A DNA stretch of 64,000 nt from Pseudomonas sp. Irchel s3h14 (GCF_900187425.1 NZ_FYDJ01000002.1:248001-312000), one strand, 5' to 3'; counted from the first letter of the stretch, positions 17,646 to 27,139 are shown. Numbers and translations: made by a program. Notes: generated by a model not told the origin, from the letters alone.

Positions 17646-18766
17646 TAAGCGTGCTCCGCCAGAATCACATCGGCCGCGTGCTGCGGCATGCTGTAGAGGT
17701 CGGCCATCTCGGCGAAGGCCAGACCATTGCGGCTCCAGGCCGCCCGTGCTTGAGCGTCGTTCAACATACCGGTCAGGTACTGAGTCAACTGCGCCTGATC
17801 GAAAGGTTCATCCAGCACCAGACCGGCGTCAGCCTCGGCGATGTAATGGGCGTAACCACACACCGCGCTCACCAGCACCGGCAACCCGGCCACCAGGGCT
17901 TCGAGCAACACGGTCCCGGTGTTTTCGTTGTACGCCGGGTGAATCAACAGATCGGCGCCGAGCAAAAAACGCGGGATGTCGCTGCGGCCCTTGAGGAACG
18001 TCACGTTATCGCCGAGCCCCAGTGTGGCGCTCTGCATCTGGAATAATTTGGGGTCATCCTGGCCAATTACAAACAGCCGGGTGCGTTTCTTCAGATCGGC
18101 GGGCAATGCGGCCAGCGCCTTGAGGCTGCGATCCACGCCCTTGGTCTTGAACCCGGAGCCGATTTGCACCAGCAGCAGATCATCGTCTTTCAGGTTGAAT
18201 TCGCGACGGAATTCGGCTCGGATCTCGGCGGCATTGGCCGGCGCACGACGGTCCTGAGAGATACCCGGCGGCAGCAGATGGAAGCGTTCAAGCGGCGTGT
18301 CGTAATGCTTGATGAACAGCGGCTGCTGGACTTCGGAAATCATCAGCACTTCGGTCTTGGCATCCTTGGCGAACACGGCGCGCTCATACTCGGCGAAGTG
18401 CCGGTAGCGGCCCCAGCGACGGTACAGCGAGTTGCGCAGGTTCTGCGCCTTGTCTTCGAAGCAGCCGTCGGCGGCGTAGTAGACGTCCAGGCCCGGCATT
18501 TTGTTGAAGCCGATCAAACGGTCCACCGGACGCTTGGCCAGATCCGCTTCCATCCATTCGCTGAGCTTCTCGTTGCGTCGATGATTGAAGAACGCCTTGA
18601 CCGGCGCCACCAACACTTCGAAGCCCGGTGGAATGTCGCCTTCCCAGATCAGCGTGTAGACCCGAATCTGATGGCCGCGCTGCTGACATTCCAGGGCGAT
18701 GCGCATGAAATCGCGCTGCAAGCCCCCGAATGGAAAGTACTTGTACAAGACGAATGCCAATTGCAT
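17645..18766 (-). CDS. waaG: LPS core glycosyltransferase WaaG
   Basis: A 373-residue GT4 enzyme that adds the first outer-core hexose to heptose II (glucose in E. coli; the Pseudomonas enzyme is thought to use UDP-GalNAc). The start MQLAFVLYKYFPFGGLQRDFMRIA is diagnostic, and the donor half has LLLVQIGSGFKTKGVDRSLKA, VTFLKGRSDIPRFL and the EX7E motif in HPAYNENTGTVLLEALVAGLP. It is joined to waaC by a TGATG overlap and to waaP by TAATG. Identification is firm; the donor sugar is family knowledge rather than sequence evidence. Confidence 0.95.
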   Translation of the reverse strand: MQLAFVLYKYFPFGGLQRDFMRIALECQQRGHQIRVYTLIWEGDIPPGFEVLVAPVKAFFNHRRNEKLSEWMEADLAKRPVDRLIGFNKMPGLDVYYAADGCFEDKAQNLRNSLYRRWGRYRHFAEYERAVFAKDAKTEVLMISEVQQPLFIKHYDTPLERFHLLPPGISQDRRAPANAAEIRAEFRREFNLKDDDLLLVQIGSGFKTKGVDRSLKALAALPADLKKRTRLFVIGQDDPKLFQMQSATLGLGDNVTFLKGRSDIPRFLLGADLLIHPAYNENTGTVLLEALVAGLPVLVSAVCGYAHYIAEADAGLVLDEPFDQAQLTQYLTGMLNDAQARAAWSRNGLAFAEMADLYSMPQHAADVILAEHA

Positions 18767-19827
18767 CAGCGCAGCTCCTCAGCCAGTAACAACGTGCTCA
18801 GTCGGGTCGCGACACGCTCGGGATTCAGACGCGTGAAGCACAGGGGCCACTCGCGTTTAAGGTCAAACTGACGGGCATCTTCGGCCGTCGGTTGATACGT
18901 ACATCTCTTTTGCATACACGGTGCACAGGGGAAATCGCTGGCGATGTGAATCTGCGCTTTACCGTAGGCACCGGTCAGGCCCGGGTTGGTCGGGCCGAAC
19001 AGCGATATCGTCGGCACGTCCAGTGCAGCGGCGAGGTGACCGAGACCGGTGTCCACCGCCACGCAGGCTTGCGCGCCGGCCAGTACTTTGCCGACACCCG
19101 CCAGATTCAGCTTGGGCAGCACTTCGACATGCCTCATGTCTTTGGCGATGCGCTCGGCCCGGGCTTTCTCGATCGGATTGCCCCACGGCAGCTTCACCGC
19201 GACACCGAGATAGCCGACGCGCTCGGCCAACTCGCGCCAGTAGGCTTCAGGCCAGTGCTTGGTGTCCCACGTGGTGCCGTGCAGGAACACCACGTAAGGA
19301 TTCTTGCGCGGCAATTCCACCAGTCGCTCGACGTTCAGGCCGTAATCGCCCAAGCCTTTTGGCAGGTCGTAACCCAGGGCCACGGCAAACAGCTGACGCA
19401 CTCGCTCCACCGCGTGTTGCCCACGGGCCACGGCCAGACGCCGGGAATAGAAGCGTGCGGCAATCGGCTCGCGGGCCGAGTTTTTATCCAGACCGGCCAC
19501 CGGAGCTTTGGCGTATCGGGTCAGCAAGGCACTTTTCAGCAGGCCCTGGGCATCGATCACCAAATCATATTTGTTAGCGCGAACGCTTTGCTTGAAGCGC
19601 TTCCACTCGCCACTCTTGATGGTCTGCCAGATGTTTTTGCGCCAGCGACGGATCGCCACCGGAATCACCTTGCCCACGGCCGGGTGCCAGCTCGGGATTT
19701 CGGCGAAGCCTTCTTCCACCACCCAATCGAACTGGATGCCGGGGATCGCCCGTGCCGCGTCGGTCAACGCCGGCAACGCATGAATCACGTCGCCCAGCGA
19801 AGAAGTCTTGATCAGCAGTACCCGCAA
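18766..19827 (-). CDS. waaC: ADP-heptose:LPS heptosyltransferase I WaaC
   Basis: A 353-residue GT9 heptosyltransferase that adds heptose I to Kdo2-lipid A. It begins RVLLIKTSSLGDVIHALPALTDA, the classic WaaC N-terminus, and contains VVFLHGTTWDTKHWPEAYWREL, KLPWGNPIEKARAERIA and the donor-site block CVAVDTGLGHLAAALDVPTISLFGPT. The start codon is TTG at 19827-19825, one base after the waaF stop, with no ATG or GTG alternative nearby; this suggests reduced or coupled initiation. The two heptosyltransferases are in tandem as expected. Confidence 0.96.
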   Translation of the reverse strand: MRVLLIKTSSLGDVIHALPALTDAARAIPGIQFDWVVEEGFAEIPSWHPAVGKVIPVAIRRWRKNIWQTIKSGEWKRFKQSVRANKYDLVIDAQGLLKSALLTRYAKAPVAGLDKNSAREPIAARFYSRRLAVARGQHAVERVRQLFAVALGYDLPKGLGDYGLNVERLVELPRKNPYVVFLHGTTWDTKHWPEAYWRELAERVGYLGVAVKLPWGNPIEKARAERIAKDMRHVEVLPKLNLAGVGKVLAGAQACVAVDTGLGHLAAALDVPTISLFGPTNPGLTGAYGKAQIHIASDFPCAPCMQKRCTYQPTAEDARQFDLKREWPLCFTRLNPERVATRLSTLLLAEELR

Positions 19828-19828
19828 A

Positions 19829-20863
19829 CTATTTGACCTCGACCACAGTGCCCTGCAAACGCTGCAAGGCTTCGTTCACCGCTTGCGGCATGAGCTGGCG
19901 CAGGCAGTTGTAATGACCGAAGCGACACGTGCGATCGAAGCAGGGACTGCATTCGATGCCCAGGCGCACGATCTGTACGTGTTCGGCCAGTGGCGGCGTG
20001 AAACCCGGTGACGTTGAGCCGTAGACCGCCACCAACGGGCGATTCAGCGCGGCGGCGACGTGCATCAGGCCGGAGTCGTTGGACACCACCGCGTCGGCGC
20101 AGGACATCAGGTCGATGGCTTCGGCCAGGGAGGTGCCGCCGCTGAGGTTCACCGACTCTTCACGCAGACCGGGAATCAGCCGTGAACGGATGTCTTCGCC
20201 GACGGCGTGATCGTTTTTCGAACCGAACAGCCAGACTTGCCAGCCTTCGCGGATCTTCGCTTCGGCAACCTTGGCATAGTGCTCGGACGGCCAGCGCTTG
20301 GACTCGCCAAACTCGGCACCGGGGCACAGCGCCAACACCGGACGGTCGAGGGCCAGGCCGAACTTGGCCATTGCCGCCTCGCGAGTGTCCGGGTCGATCT
20401 GCAGGCTCGGCCGCGGATAAGGTGTCGGCAGCTCGGCACCGGGCTCGTAAGCCAGGGCCATGAAGCGTTCGATCATCAGCGGGTAACGTTCTTTATCCAG
20501 CGTGCGCACGTCATTGAGCAGGCCGTAGCGGAATTCGCCACGCCAGCCGGTGCGCTTCGGGATGCCGGCGAAGAACGGCACCAATGCCGACTTCAGGGAA
20601 TTGGGCAGCAGGATCGCCTGGTCATACTCGCCGGCCAGGGATTTGCCGATGCGCCGACGCGTCGCAAGCTCCAAAGCACCGTGACCGAGCGGAAAGCTCA
20701 AGGCCTGGCGTACTTCGGGCATGCGCTCAAGAATCGGCCGGCTCCACTCGGGGGCCAGCACGTCGATTTCGCATTGCGGATGGCGCTGCTTGAGACACTG
20801 AAACAGTGTCTGCGCCATCACCATGTCACCGACCCAACTGGGCCCAACGATCAGAATTTTCAT
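19829..20863 (-). CDS. waaF: ADP-heptose:LPS heptosyltransferase II WaaF
   Basis: A 344-residue GT9 enzyme that adds heptose II to heptose I. It starts MKILIVGPSWVGDMVMAQTLF at ATG 20863; the frame is open to 20893 but the extra residues (from MPPRLVYG) run through an inverted repeat and are not family-like. Further motifs are LALCPGAEFGESKRWPSEHYA, ADAVVSNDSGLMHVAAALNRP and VAVYGSTSPGFTPPL. It is the first gene of the waaF-waaC-waaG-waaP kinase operon. A perfect hairpin-forming repeat at 20884-20903 lies 20 bases upstream of the start codon, within the presumed leader. Confidence 0.96.
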   Translation of the reverse strand: MKILIVGPSWVGDMVMAQTLFQCLKQRHPQCEIDVLAPEWSRPILERMPEVRQALSFPLGHGALELATRRRIGKSLAGEYDQAILLPNSLKSALVPFFAGIPKRTGWRGEFRYGLLNDVRTLDKERYPLMIERFMALAYEPGAELPTPYPRPSLQIDPDTREAAMAKFGLALDRPVLALCPGAEFGESKRWPSEHYAKVAEAKIREGWQVWLFGSKNDHAVGEDIRSRLIPGLREESVNLSGGTSLAEAIDLMSCADAVVSNDSGLMHVAAALNRPLVAVYGSTSPGFTPPLAEHVQIVRLGIECSPCFDRTCRFGHYNCLRQLMPQAVNEALQRLQGTVVEVK

Positions 20864-20883
20864 GTGGTTTCCATAAACGAGCC

Positions 20884-20970
20884 GGGGAGGCATACGCCTC
20901 CCCTCCTCGAGAATCCAGCACCTGCAGCCTTGGCTGTCAGGTCATTTGGACGAGCCGGTTGGGGCTCGTC
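20884..20970 (-). promoter_or_regulatory. Leader hairpins upstream of waaF
   Basis: Two perfect inverted repeats lie in the presumed waaF leader: GGGGAGGC/GCCTCCCC with a 4-base loop (20884-20903) and GACGAGCC/GGCTCGTC with a 6-base loop (20949-20970). Neither is followed by a T-run on the minus strand, so they look like mRNA structures rather than terminators. Function unknown. Confidence 0.4.
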
Positions 20971-21040
20971 GGATCAATTTTGTGCACATCCATGCGATAC
21001 AGCTTAGCGCCTTCAATCTACCAAACACCGCAGATTAACT

Positions 21041-21129
21041 GTGGGAGCGGGCTTGCTCGCGAAGGCGGAGTGTCAGTCGCCATCAATGTTGAATTTAATG
21101 GCCCCTTCGCGAGCAAGCCCGCTCCCACA
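21041..21129. repeat. REPIN, inverted pair of GTGGGAGC-type REPs
   Basis: GTGGGAGCGGGCTTGCTCGC at the left and its reverse complement at the right, about 40 bases apart, in the spacer between waaF and glnE. Same family as at 13811, 44903 and 51053. Confidence 0.92.
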
Positions 21130-21159
21130 TTGGGTATCGGGTGTTGCAACAATACGGTT

Positions 21160-24099
21160 TCAGCTTAGCCCCAGCTCGCGCCAGATCCGCACTACCTGCC
21201 GACGTTCGTCCACGAACTGGTCGCCCGGTATCACCCCGGCGTCCTTCTGCAAGGCCTGCCGGTGAGCGGCTGAACGGTAGGCTTTATAGGCCTCGCGCAA
21301 CAGGCTGGCGTCTTCGGCGGGTATCAGCCCTTCCTCCTCCAGCCCTTCCAGAATGCGGATATTGTCAGTCCAGCGCAGCAATGGCGGGTGCGATTCGGAC
21401 CACGCCAGGGCCGCGTATTGCACCATAAATTCAATATCGACGATACCTCCGGCGTCCTGCTTGAGATCGAACGGCGCCGTGGCCTCGAAGGCATTTGCCC
21501 CGGTGCCGGCCGCGGTGCTCTTGCTGCCTAGGTTATCGCGCATTTTTGCGCGCATCTCACTGACCTCCTGGCGCAAGGTTGCAAGGTCCCGCGGCTTGCC
21601 CAATACCGCCGCGCGGACTTTCTCGAACGCCTGGCCGACGTCCGGGCTGCCCACCAGCACGCGCGCCCGCACCAGCGCCTGATGCTCCCAGGTCCAGGCT
21701 TCATTTTCCTGATACCGGGCAAACGCACCGAGCGAACTCACCAGCAACCCCGACGCGCCGGACGGCCGCAGACGCATGTCCACTTCATACAGCTGACCGG
21801 AGTTGGTCTGGGCCGTGAGCAAGTGAATGATCCGCTGCCCCAGCCGGGTGAAAAATTGCGCGCCGTCGATAGGTTTCGGCCCGTCGGTTTCCGCCTGCGG
21901 GTCGCCATCGTGGATGAACACCAGGTCCAGGTCCGAACCATGCCCCAGTTCCAGACCGCCGACTTTCCCGTAACCGACAATGATGAAACCGGGATCGCAC
22001 AAGGTGCCGTCGGTGCGCTGCGGCGTGCCGTATTTGGCCACGGTCTGGCGCCAGGCCAGGGCCAGCACTTGTTCGAGGATCGCTTCGGCGAGCCAGGTCA
22101 GGTAATCACTGACCTTCATCAACGGCAGGCTGCCGGCGATTTCCGAAGCGGCGACGCGCAAACGGTGCGCCAGTTTGAAATGTCGCAGGGCTTCCATCTG
22201 TTGTTCGAGGTCGTCTTCGGGAATCCGCGTCAAACGCTCGCGCAACTCGGCGGCCAGTTCCGGCGCCAGCGGCGGTTTGAACAGCCGACCTTCGTTGAGC
22301 AATTCATCGAGCAGCAGCGGGAAGCGGGTGATCTGTTCGGCGATCCACGGACTCGCGGCGCACAAGGTCAACAAACGTCGCAGAGCGCCGGGGTTTTCGG
22401 TCAGCAACACCAGATACGCGGAACGACGGGCCACCGCTTCCACCAGCGGCAATACTCTTTCCAGCACCAGATCCGGGTTGGCGTGCTCCACGGCCTGAGC
22501 CAGCAGCCGCGGAATAAAGGCATCGAGTCGCTCGCGACCCAAGCGTTGCATCGCGCGCAATTGCGGACTGCTGCGCAAACCGGCCAACGCTTTCAGGGCT
22601 TTGGTGGCATCGACGAAGCCGCCCTCTTCCAACTGACGGCAAGCGGCCTCTTCGTCCTGAGCCTCCTCCCACAACGGCAGCCATTCACCGCCGACCACCA
22701 CTTCGCTTTCGGTGCCTTCCTCTTCGTCGGGGTCGGCGATTACCTGGCCAAAGTGCCAGGCCACGCGACCGCGCCAATACATAAGTTGCTCATGGAAAGC
22801 CTCCCAGTCGGCAAAGCCCAACATAAAGGCAATGCGCGCCTGATCCTGCGCACCGTCCGGCAGCATCTGGGTCTGGCGGTCGGCAATCGCCTGGATCGCG
22901 TGCTCGGTGTAACGCAGGAATTCGTAGCCTTCACGCAGTTCACTGATCACCGCCGGCGGCAGGTAACCCTGACCTTCCAGCGTGCTCAGTACTTTCAATA
23001 GAGGACGTTGCTGCAAGCTCAGGTCGCGGCCGCCGTGGATCAGCTGGAACGCCTGGGCGATAAATTCGACTTCACGAATGCCACCGGAGCCGAGTTTGAT
23101 GTTGTCGGCCATGCCCTTGCGCCGGACTTCCTGCTGAATCAGCTGCTTCATGGTGCGCAGCGCTTCGATCGCAGAGAAGTCGAGGTAACGCCGGTAAACG
23201 AACGGCCGCAGCATGTCTTGCAATTGCGCACCGGCCACCTGATCGCCGGCCACCACCCGCGACTTGATCATCGCGTAGCGTTCCCAGTCGCGGCCCTGAT
23301 CCTGGTAATACTGCTCCAGCGCGTTGAAGCTCAGCACCAATGCGCCGGCCGAACCGTAAGGCCGCAGGCGCATGTCGACGCGGAATACAAAACCATCGAC
23401 GGTCATCGGGTCCAACGCCTTGATCAGACGCTGGCCGAGACGAATGAAAAATTCCTGGTTATCCAGCGAGCGTTTGACCCCGACGGTTTCGCCGCCCTCG
23501 GGATAGGCGAAGATCAGGTCGATGTCCGACGACAGGTTGAGCTCCACCGCGCCGAGTTTGCCCATGCCGAGAATGACCATCTGCTGCGGCTCGCCGCTGC
23601 GCCGGCCGGTCGGCACGCCGAACTGCTGACAATGCCGTGAGTACAACCACTGATAGGCCTGATCGATGCTGGCATCGGCCATGTCCGAGAGGTCGCGGCA
23701 GGTCTGGATCAGATCGCACTGACGCGTCAGGTCGCGCCAGATGATCCGCACTTGATGACGGGTACGTTGACGACGCAGGGCGCGACCGAGCCCATCGTCG
23801 GTTTCCGCTGCATTCACCGCGGCCGCAATCTGTGCGCACAGCTCGCCGGGCGCAAAACTTCGGTCCAGCTCACCGGACTGCACCAGCTCCAGCAACATCA
23901 GTGGGTCACGGACACTTTGTTCAATCACGAAGTCGCTGGCAGCGGTGACGCGGGCGAATTGCGCCCAGCGTTCAGGCGTCCAGCCGGCCAGGCCATGATC
24001 GTCGGGAAGCCCCGCGACGGCCGTACGGAACGACTGCTCGGCGCGGGTGACAAACGGCAGGAGGATGCCAGGCAGTTCGGCAAGCGAAGGGAGGCTCAT
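21160..24099 (-). CDS. glnE: Glutamine synthetase adenylyltransferase / adenylyl-removing enzyme
   Basis: GlnE adenylylates and deadenylylates glutamine synthetase in response to PII and glutamine. The 979-residue protein has two nucleotidyltransferase domains, each with the GSxxDxD-type metal motif: LSSDIDLIFAYPEGG near residue 190 (removing domain) and GHGSDLDLVFIHDGD near residue 720 (adenylating domain). Each is followed by a PII-uridylyltransferase-like helical region, for example VRRKGMADNIKLGSGGIREVEF. Length is normal. It diverges from aceE and is followed by a REPIN. In P. aeruginosa ilvE lies between waaF and glnE; here it is absent. Confidence 0.96.
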   Translation of the reverse strand: MSLPSLAELPGILLPFVTRAEQSFRTAVAGLPDDHGLAGWTPERWAQFARVTAASDFVIEQSVRDPLMLLELVQSGELDRSFAPGELCAQIAAAVNAAETDDGLGRALRRQRTRHQVRIIWRDLTRQCDLIQTCRDLSDMADASIDQAYQWLYSRHCQQFGVPTGRRSGEPQQMVILGMGKLGAVELNLSSDIDLIFAYPEGGETVGVKRSLDNQEFFIRLGQRLIKALDPMTVDGFVFRVDMRLRPYGSAGALVLSFNALEQYYQDQGRDWERYAMIKSRVVAGDQVAGAQLQDMLRPFVYRRYLDFSAIEALRTMKQLIQQEVRRKGMADNIKLGSGGIREVEFIAQAFQLIHGGRDLSLQQRPLLKVLSTLEGQGYLPPAVISELREGYEFLRYTEHAIQAIADRQTQMLPDGAQDQARIAFMLGFADWEAFHEQLMYWRGRVAWHFGQVIADPDEEEGTESEVVVGGEWLPLWEEAQDEEAACRQLEEGGFVDATKALKALAGLRSSPQLRAMQRLGRERLDAFIPRLLAQAVEHANPDLVLERVLPLVEAVARRSAYLVLLTENPGALRRLLTLCAASPWIAEQITRFPLLLDELLNEGRLFKPPLAPELAAELRERLTRIPEDDLEQQMEALRHFKLAHRLRVAASEIAGSLPLMKVSDYLTWLAEAILEQVLALAWRQTVAKYGTPQRTDGTLCDPGFIIVGYGKVGGLELGHGSDLDLVFIHDGDPQAETDGPKPIDGAQFFTRLGQRIIHLLTAQTNSGQLYEVDMRLRPSGASGLLVSSLGAFARYQENEAWTWEHQALVRARVLVGSPDVGQAFEKVRAAVLGKPRDLATLRQEVSEMRAKMRDNLGSKSTAAGTGANAFEATAPFDLKQDAGGIVDIEFMVQYAALAWSESHPPLLRWTDNIRILEGLEEEGLIPAEDASLLREAYKAYRSAAHRQALQKDAGVIPGDQFVDERRQVVRIWRELGLS

Positions 24100-24307
24100 G
24101 GTCTATCCTTGATCGGCGTGTAGAGGGCTGCATGTAGTGATTCGCGAGAATGCACTACCTGATCGACTGTCGAACAAAGGTTAGAAATAGCTGAAATTTC
24201 TTTATTTTTGGCAGACAGCATCAAGCTTTCACCTTTTCTGGTTGGCAAAAGACCAACCTTAACGATTATTCTCACAACGCAGCTGGAGGCCACAAGCCGC
24301 TCATCTG

Positions 24308-24318
24308 TAGTTTTACTA
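24308..24318. promoter_or_regulatory. GntR/FadR-type operator box 1 upstream of aceE
   Basis: TAGTTTTACTA fits exactly the TNGTNNNACNA consensus recognised by FadR-subfamily GntR regulators such as PdhR. It lies about 170 bases before the aceE start. A TATATA that could be a -10 element is at 24323-24328, immediately next to it. Confidence 0.55.
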
Positions 24319-24357
24319 CTCGTATATACATTCGAAAGGCTGAAATGCCCGATGATT

Positions 24358-24372
24358 TGTAGTAAAACTACA
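24358..24372. promoter_or_regulatory. GntR/FadR-type operator box 2 upstream of aceE
   Basis: TGTAGTAAAACTACA is a perfect palindrome (6-base arms around AAA) containing TAGTAAAACTA, a second match to TNGTNNNACNA. Its centre is 52 bases, about five helical turns, from the centre of box 1, so bound dimers could interact on one face of the DNA. Confidence 0.6.
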
Positions 24373-24482
24373 CGCCGCCGGAACAACCTCTCGGCAATCC
24401 AAGAATTTATATCGTCTGCCCACAAGGCCAGTCGCAAACTCAGGCAACCGATTCTGGAAGCCTTTCCGCCCTGGAGCAAGCC

Positions 24483-27128
24483 ATGCAAGACCTCGATCCC
24501 GTCGAAACCCAGGAATGGTTGGACGCCCTGGAATCGGTTCTCGACAAAGAAGGCGAAGACCGCGCTCACTATCTGATGACCCGTATGGGCGAACTCGCAA
24601 CCCGTAGCGGTTCGCAATTGCCTTACGCCATCACCACGCCATACCGCAACACGATCCCCGTTACCCACGAAGCACGCATGCCTGGCGACCTGTTCATGGA
24701 ACGCCGCATTCGCTCGTTGGTACGCTGGAACGCGATGGCCATGGTGATGCGTACGAACCTGAAAGATTCTGACCTGGGCGGTCACATCTCCAGCTTCGCC
24801 TCCAGCGCAACCCTGTACGACATCGGCTTCAACTATTTCTTCCAGGCCCCGACCGACGAACACGGCGGCGACCTGATCTATTTCCAGGGCCACACCTCGC
24901 CAGGCGTTTACGCCCGTGCGTTCATGGAAGGCCGCATCACCGAAGACCAGATGAACAACTTCCGCCAGGAAGTGGACGGTCAGGGCCTGTCGTCCTACCC
25001 GCACCCATGGCTGATGCCTGATTTCTGGCAGTTCCCGACTGTATCCATGGGTCTGGGCCCGATCCAGGCGATCTACCAGGCACGTTTCATGAAGTACCTG
25101 GAAGCCCGTGGTTTCATCCCAGAAGGCAAGCAAAAAGTCTGGTGCTTCCTGGGCGACGGCGAGTGTGACGAGCCGGAATCCCTGGGCGCGATCTCGCTGG
25201 CTGGCCGCGAGAAGCTCGACAACCTGATCTTCGTTATCAACTGCAACCTGCAGCGCCTTGATGGCCCGGTTCGCGGCAACGGCAAGATCATCCAGGAACT
25301 CGAAGGCGTGTTCCGCGGTGCTCAGTGGAACGTGACCAAAGTCATCTGGGGCCGTTTCTGGGACCCACTGTTGGCCAAAGACGTCGACGGCATCCTGCAA
25401 CGTCGCATGGACGAAGTCATCGACGGCGAGTACCAGAACTACAAAGCCAAAGACGGCGCGTTCGTTCGTGAACACTTCTTCAACTCGCCAGAACTCAAGG
25501 CGATGGTTGAAGACTTGTCCGACGACGAGATCTGGAAACTCAACCGTGGCGGTCACGACCCGTACAAGGTCTACGCGGCGTACCACGAAGCGGTCAACCA
25601 CAAAGAACAGCCGACCGTCATCCTGGCCAAGACCATCAAAGGTTATGGCACCGGTGCCGGCGAAGCGAAGAACACTGCGCACAACACCAAGAAAGTCGAT
25701 GTCGACAGCCTGAAGTTGTTCCGTGATCGCTTCGACATTCCGGTCAAAGACGAAGAACTGGAAAACCTGCCGTTCTTCAAACCGGAACCAAACAGCGCTG
25801 AAGCCCGTTACCTGAGCGAGCGCCGCACTGCACTGGGCGGTTTCGTGCCACAGCGCCGTGCCAAAAGCTTCGACATCCCGACGCCACCGCTGGATACCCT
25901 CAAGGCAATCCTGGACGGCTCGGGCGACCGTGAAATCTCTACCACCATGGCCTTCGTGCGGATCCTCGCGCAGCTGGTCAAGGACAAGGAAATCGGTTCG
26001 CGCATCGTTCCGATCATCCCGGACGAAGCCCGTACCTTTGGTATGGAAGGCATGTTCCGTCAGTTGGGCATCTACTCGTCCGTCGGCCAGCTCTACGAGC
26101 CAGTCGATAAAGACCAGGTGATGTTCTACAAAGAAGACAAGAAGGGCCAGATCCTCGAAGAAGGCATCAACGAAGCGGGCGCCATGAGCTCCTTCATCGC
26201 TGCCGGTACTTCGTACTCCAGCCACAACCAGCCAATGCTGCCGTTCTACATCTTCTACTCGATGTTCGGTTTCCAGCGTATCGGCGACCTGGCCTGGGCC
26301 GCTGGCGACAGCCGCACCCGTGGTTTCCTGATCGGCGGCACCGCCGGCCGGACCACGCTGAACGGCGAAGGCCTGCAACACGAAGACGGTCACAGCCACA
26401 TCCTGGCTGCCACCATCCCGAACTGCCGCACCTTTGATCCAACCTACGGCTACGAGCTGGCGGTGATCATTCAGGACGGCATGAAGAAGATGACCGAACA
26501 GCAGCAGGACGTTTTCTACTACATCACCGTGATGAACGAGTCCTATCAGCAGCCAGCCATGCCGGCCGGTGTCGAGGAAGGCATCATCAAGGGCATGTAC
26601 CTGCTCGAGGAAGACACCCGCGAAGCGGCGCACCACGTTCAGCTGATGGGCTCCGGCACCATCCTGCGTGAAGTCCGTGAAGCGGCGAAAATCCTGCGTG
26701 AACAGTTCAACGTCGGCGCTGACGTGTGGAGCGTTACCAGCTTCAACGAACTGCGTCGCGACGGCCTGGCCGTAGAGCGCAGCAACCGTCTGCACCCGGG
26801 TCAGAAGCCTAAACTGAGCTATGTCGAAGAGTGCCTGAACGGCCGTCAAGGTCCGGTCATCGCGTCTACCGACTACATGAAGCTGTTCGCTGAGCAAATT
26901 CGTCAGTGGGTCCCGTCCAAGGAATTCAAAGTCCTGGGCACCGACGGTTTCGGCCGCAGTGACAGCCGTAAGAAGCTGCGTCACTTCTTCGAAGTCGACC
27001 GTCATTTCGTGGTGTTGGCAGCCCTGGAAGCCTTGGCTGACCGTGGTGATATCGAACCTAAAGTGGTGGCTGAAGCCATCGCCAAGTTCGGGATCAACCC
27101 GGAAAAACGCAACCCACTGGACTGCTGA
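24483..27128 (+). CDS. aceE: Pyruvate dehydrogenase E1 component
   Basis: AceE is the thiamine-diphosphate-dependent E1 of the pyruvate dehydrogenase complex; it decarboxylates pyruvate and acetylates the lipoyl groups of AceF. The 881-residue homodimeric-type protein shows the N-terminal start MQDLDPVETQEWLDALESVL, the HISSFASSATLYDIGFNYFF region, the ThDP/Mg motif GDGECDEPE near residue 223 with INCNLQRLDGPVRGN after it, and YGYELAVIIQDGMKKM in the C-terminal part. ATG 24483 has GGAG upstream. aceF follows after 11 bases, so the two form an operon. Two GntR-type operator boxes upstream suggest repression relieved by a metabolite, possibly pyruvate. Confidence 0.97.
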   Translation: MQDLDPVETQEWLDALESVLDKEGEDRAHYLMTRMGELATRSGSQLPYAITTPYRNTIPVTHEARMPGDLFMERRIRSLVRWNAMAMVMRTNLKDSDLGGHISSFASSATLYDIGFNYFFQAPTDEHGGDLIYFQGHTSPGVYARAFMEGRITEDQMNNFRQEVDGQGLSSYPHPWLMPDFWQFPTVSMGLGPIQAIYQARFMKYLEARGFIPEGKQKVWCFLGDGECDEPESLGAISLAGREKLDNLIFVINCNLQRLDGPVRGNGKIIQELEGVFRGAQWNVTKVIWGRFWDPLLAKDVDGILQRRMDEVIDGEYQNYKAKDGAFVREHFFNSPELKAMVEDLSDDEIWKLNRGGHDPYKVYAAYHEAVNHKEQPTVILAKTIKGYGTGAGEAKNTAHNTKKVDVDSLKLFRDRFDIPVKDEELENLPFFKPEPNSAEARYLSERRTALGGFVPQRRAKSFDIPTPPLDTLKAILDGSGDREISTTMAFVRILAQLVKDKEIGSRIVPIIPDEARTFGMEGMFRQLGIYSSVGQLYEPVDKDQVMFYKEDKKGQILEEGINEAGAMSSFIAAGTSYSSHNQPMLPFYIFYSMFGFQRIGDLAWAAGDSRTRGFLIGGTAGRTTLNGEGLQHEDGHSHILAATIPNCRTFDPTYGYELAVIIQDGMKKMTEQQQDVFYYITVMNESYQQPAMPAGVEEGIIKGMYLLEEDTREAAHHVQLMGSGTILREVREAAKILREQFNVGADVWSVTSFNELRRDGLAVERSNRLHPGQKPKLSYVEECLNGRQGPVIASTDYMKLFAEQIRQWVPSKEFKVLGTDGFGRSDSRKKLRHFFEVDRHFVVLAALEALADRGDIEPKVVAEAIAKFGINPEKRNPLDC

Positions 27129-27139
27129 GGAGACACTCT

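Larger units (their letters stand above)
24100..24482. other. glnE-aceE divergent regulatory region
   Basis: A 383-base spacer between divergent genes and markedly AT-rich around 24180-24380. Besides the two GntR-type boxes it holds GGTTGG-N7-CCAACC at about 24240-24258, another dyad that could bind a regulator. I see no gene, tRNA or terminator in it. Confidence 0.5.

Noticed and set aside
20937..20993. 18-codon frame MDVHKIDPTSPNRLVQMT upstream of waaF, considered as an ilvE remnant or leader peptide
   Set aside because: No ribosome binding site, overlaps a hairpin, and the residues do not match the C-terminus of IlvE that I remember.
24096..27005. 969-residue open frame on the minus strand over aceE
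   Set aside because: It is the shadow of aceE; its composition (many His, Gln, Val, Phe) is typical of antisense frames in GC-rich genes and it shows no family motif.
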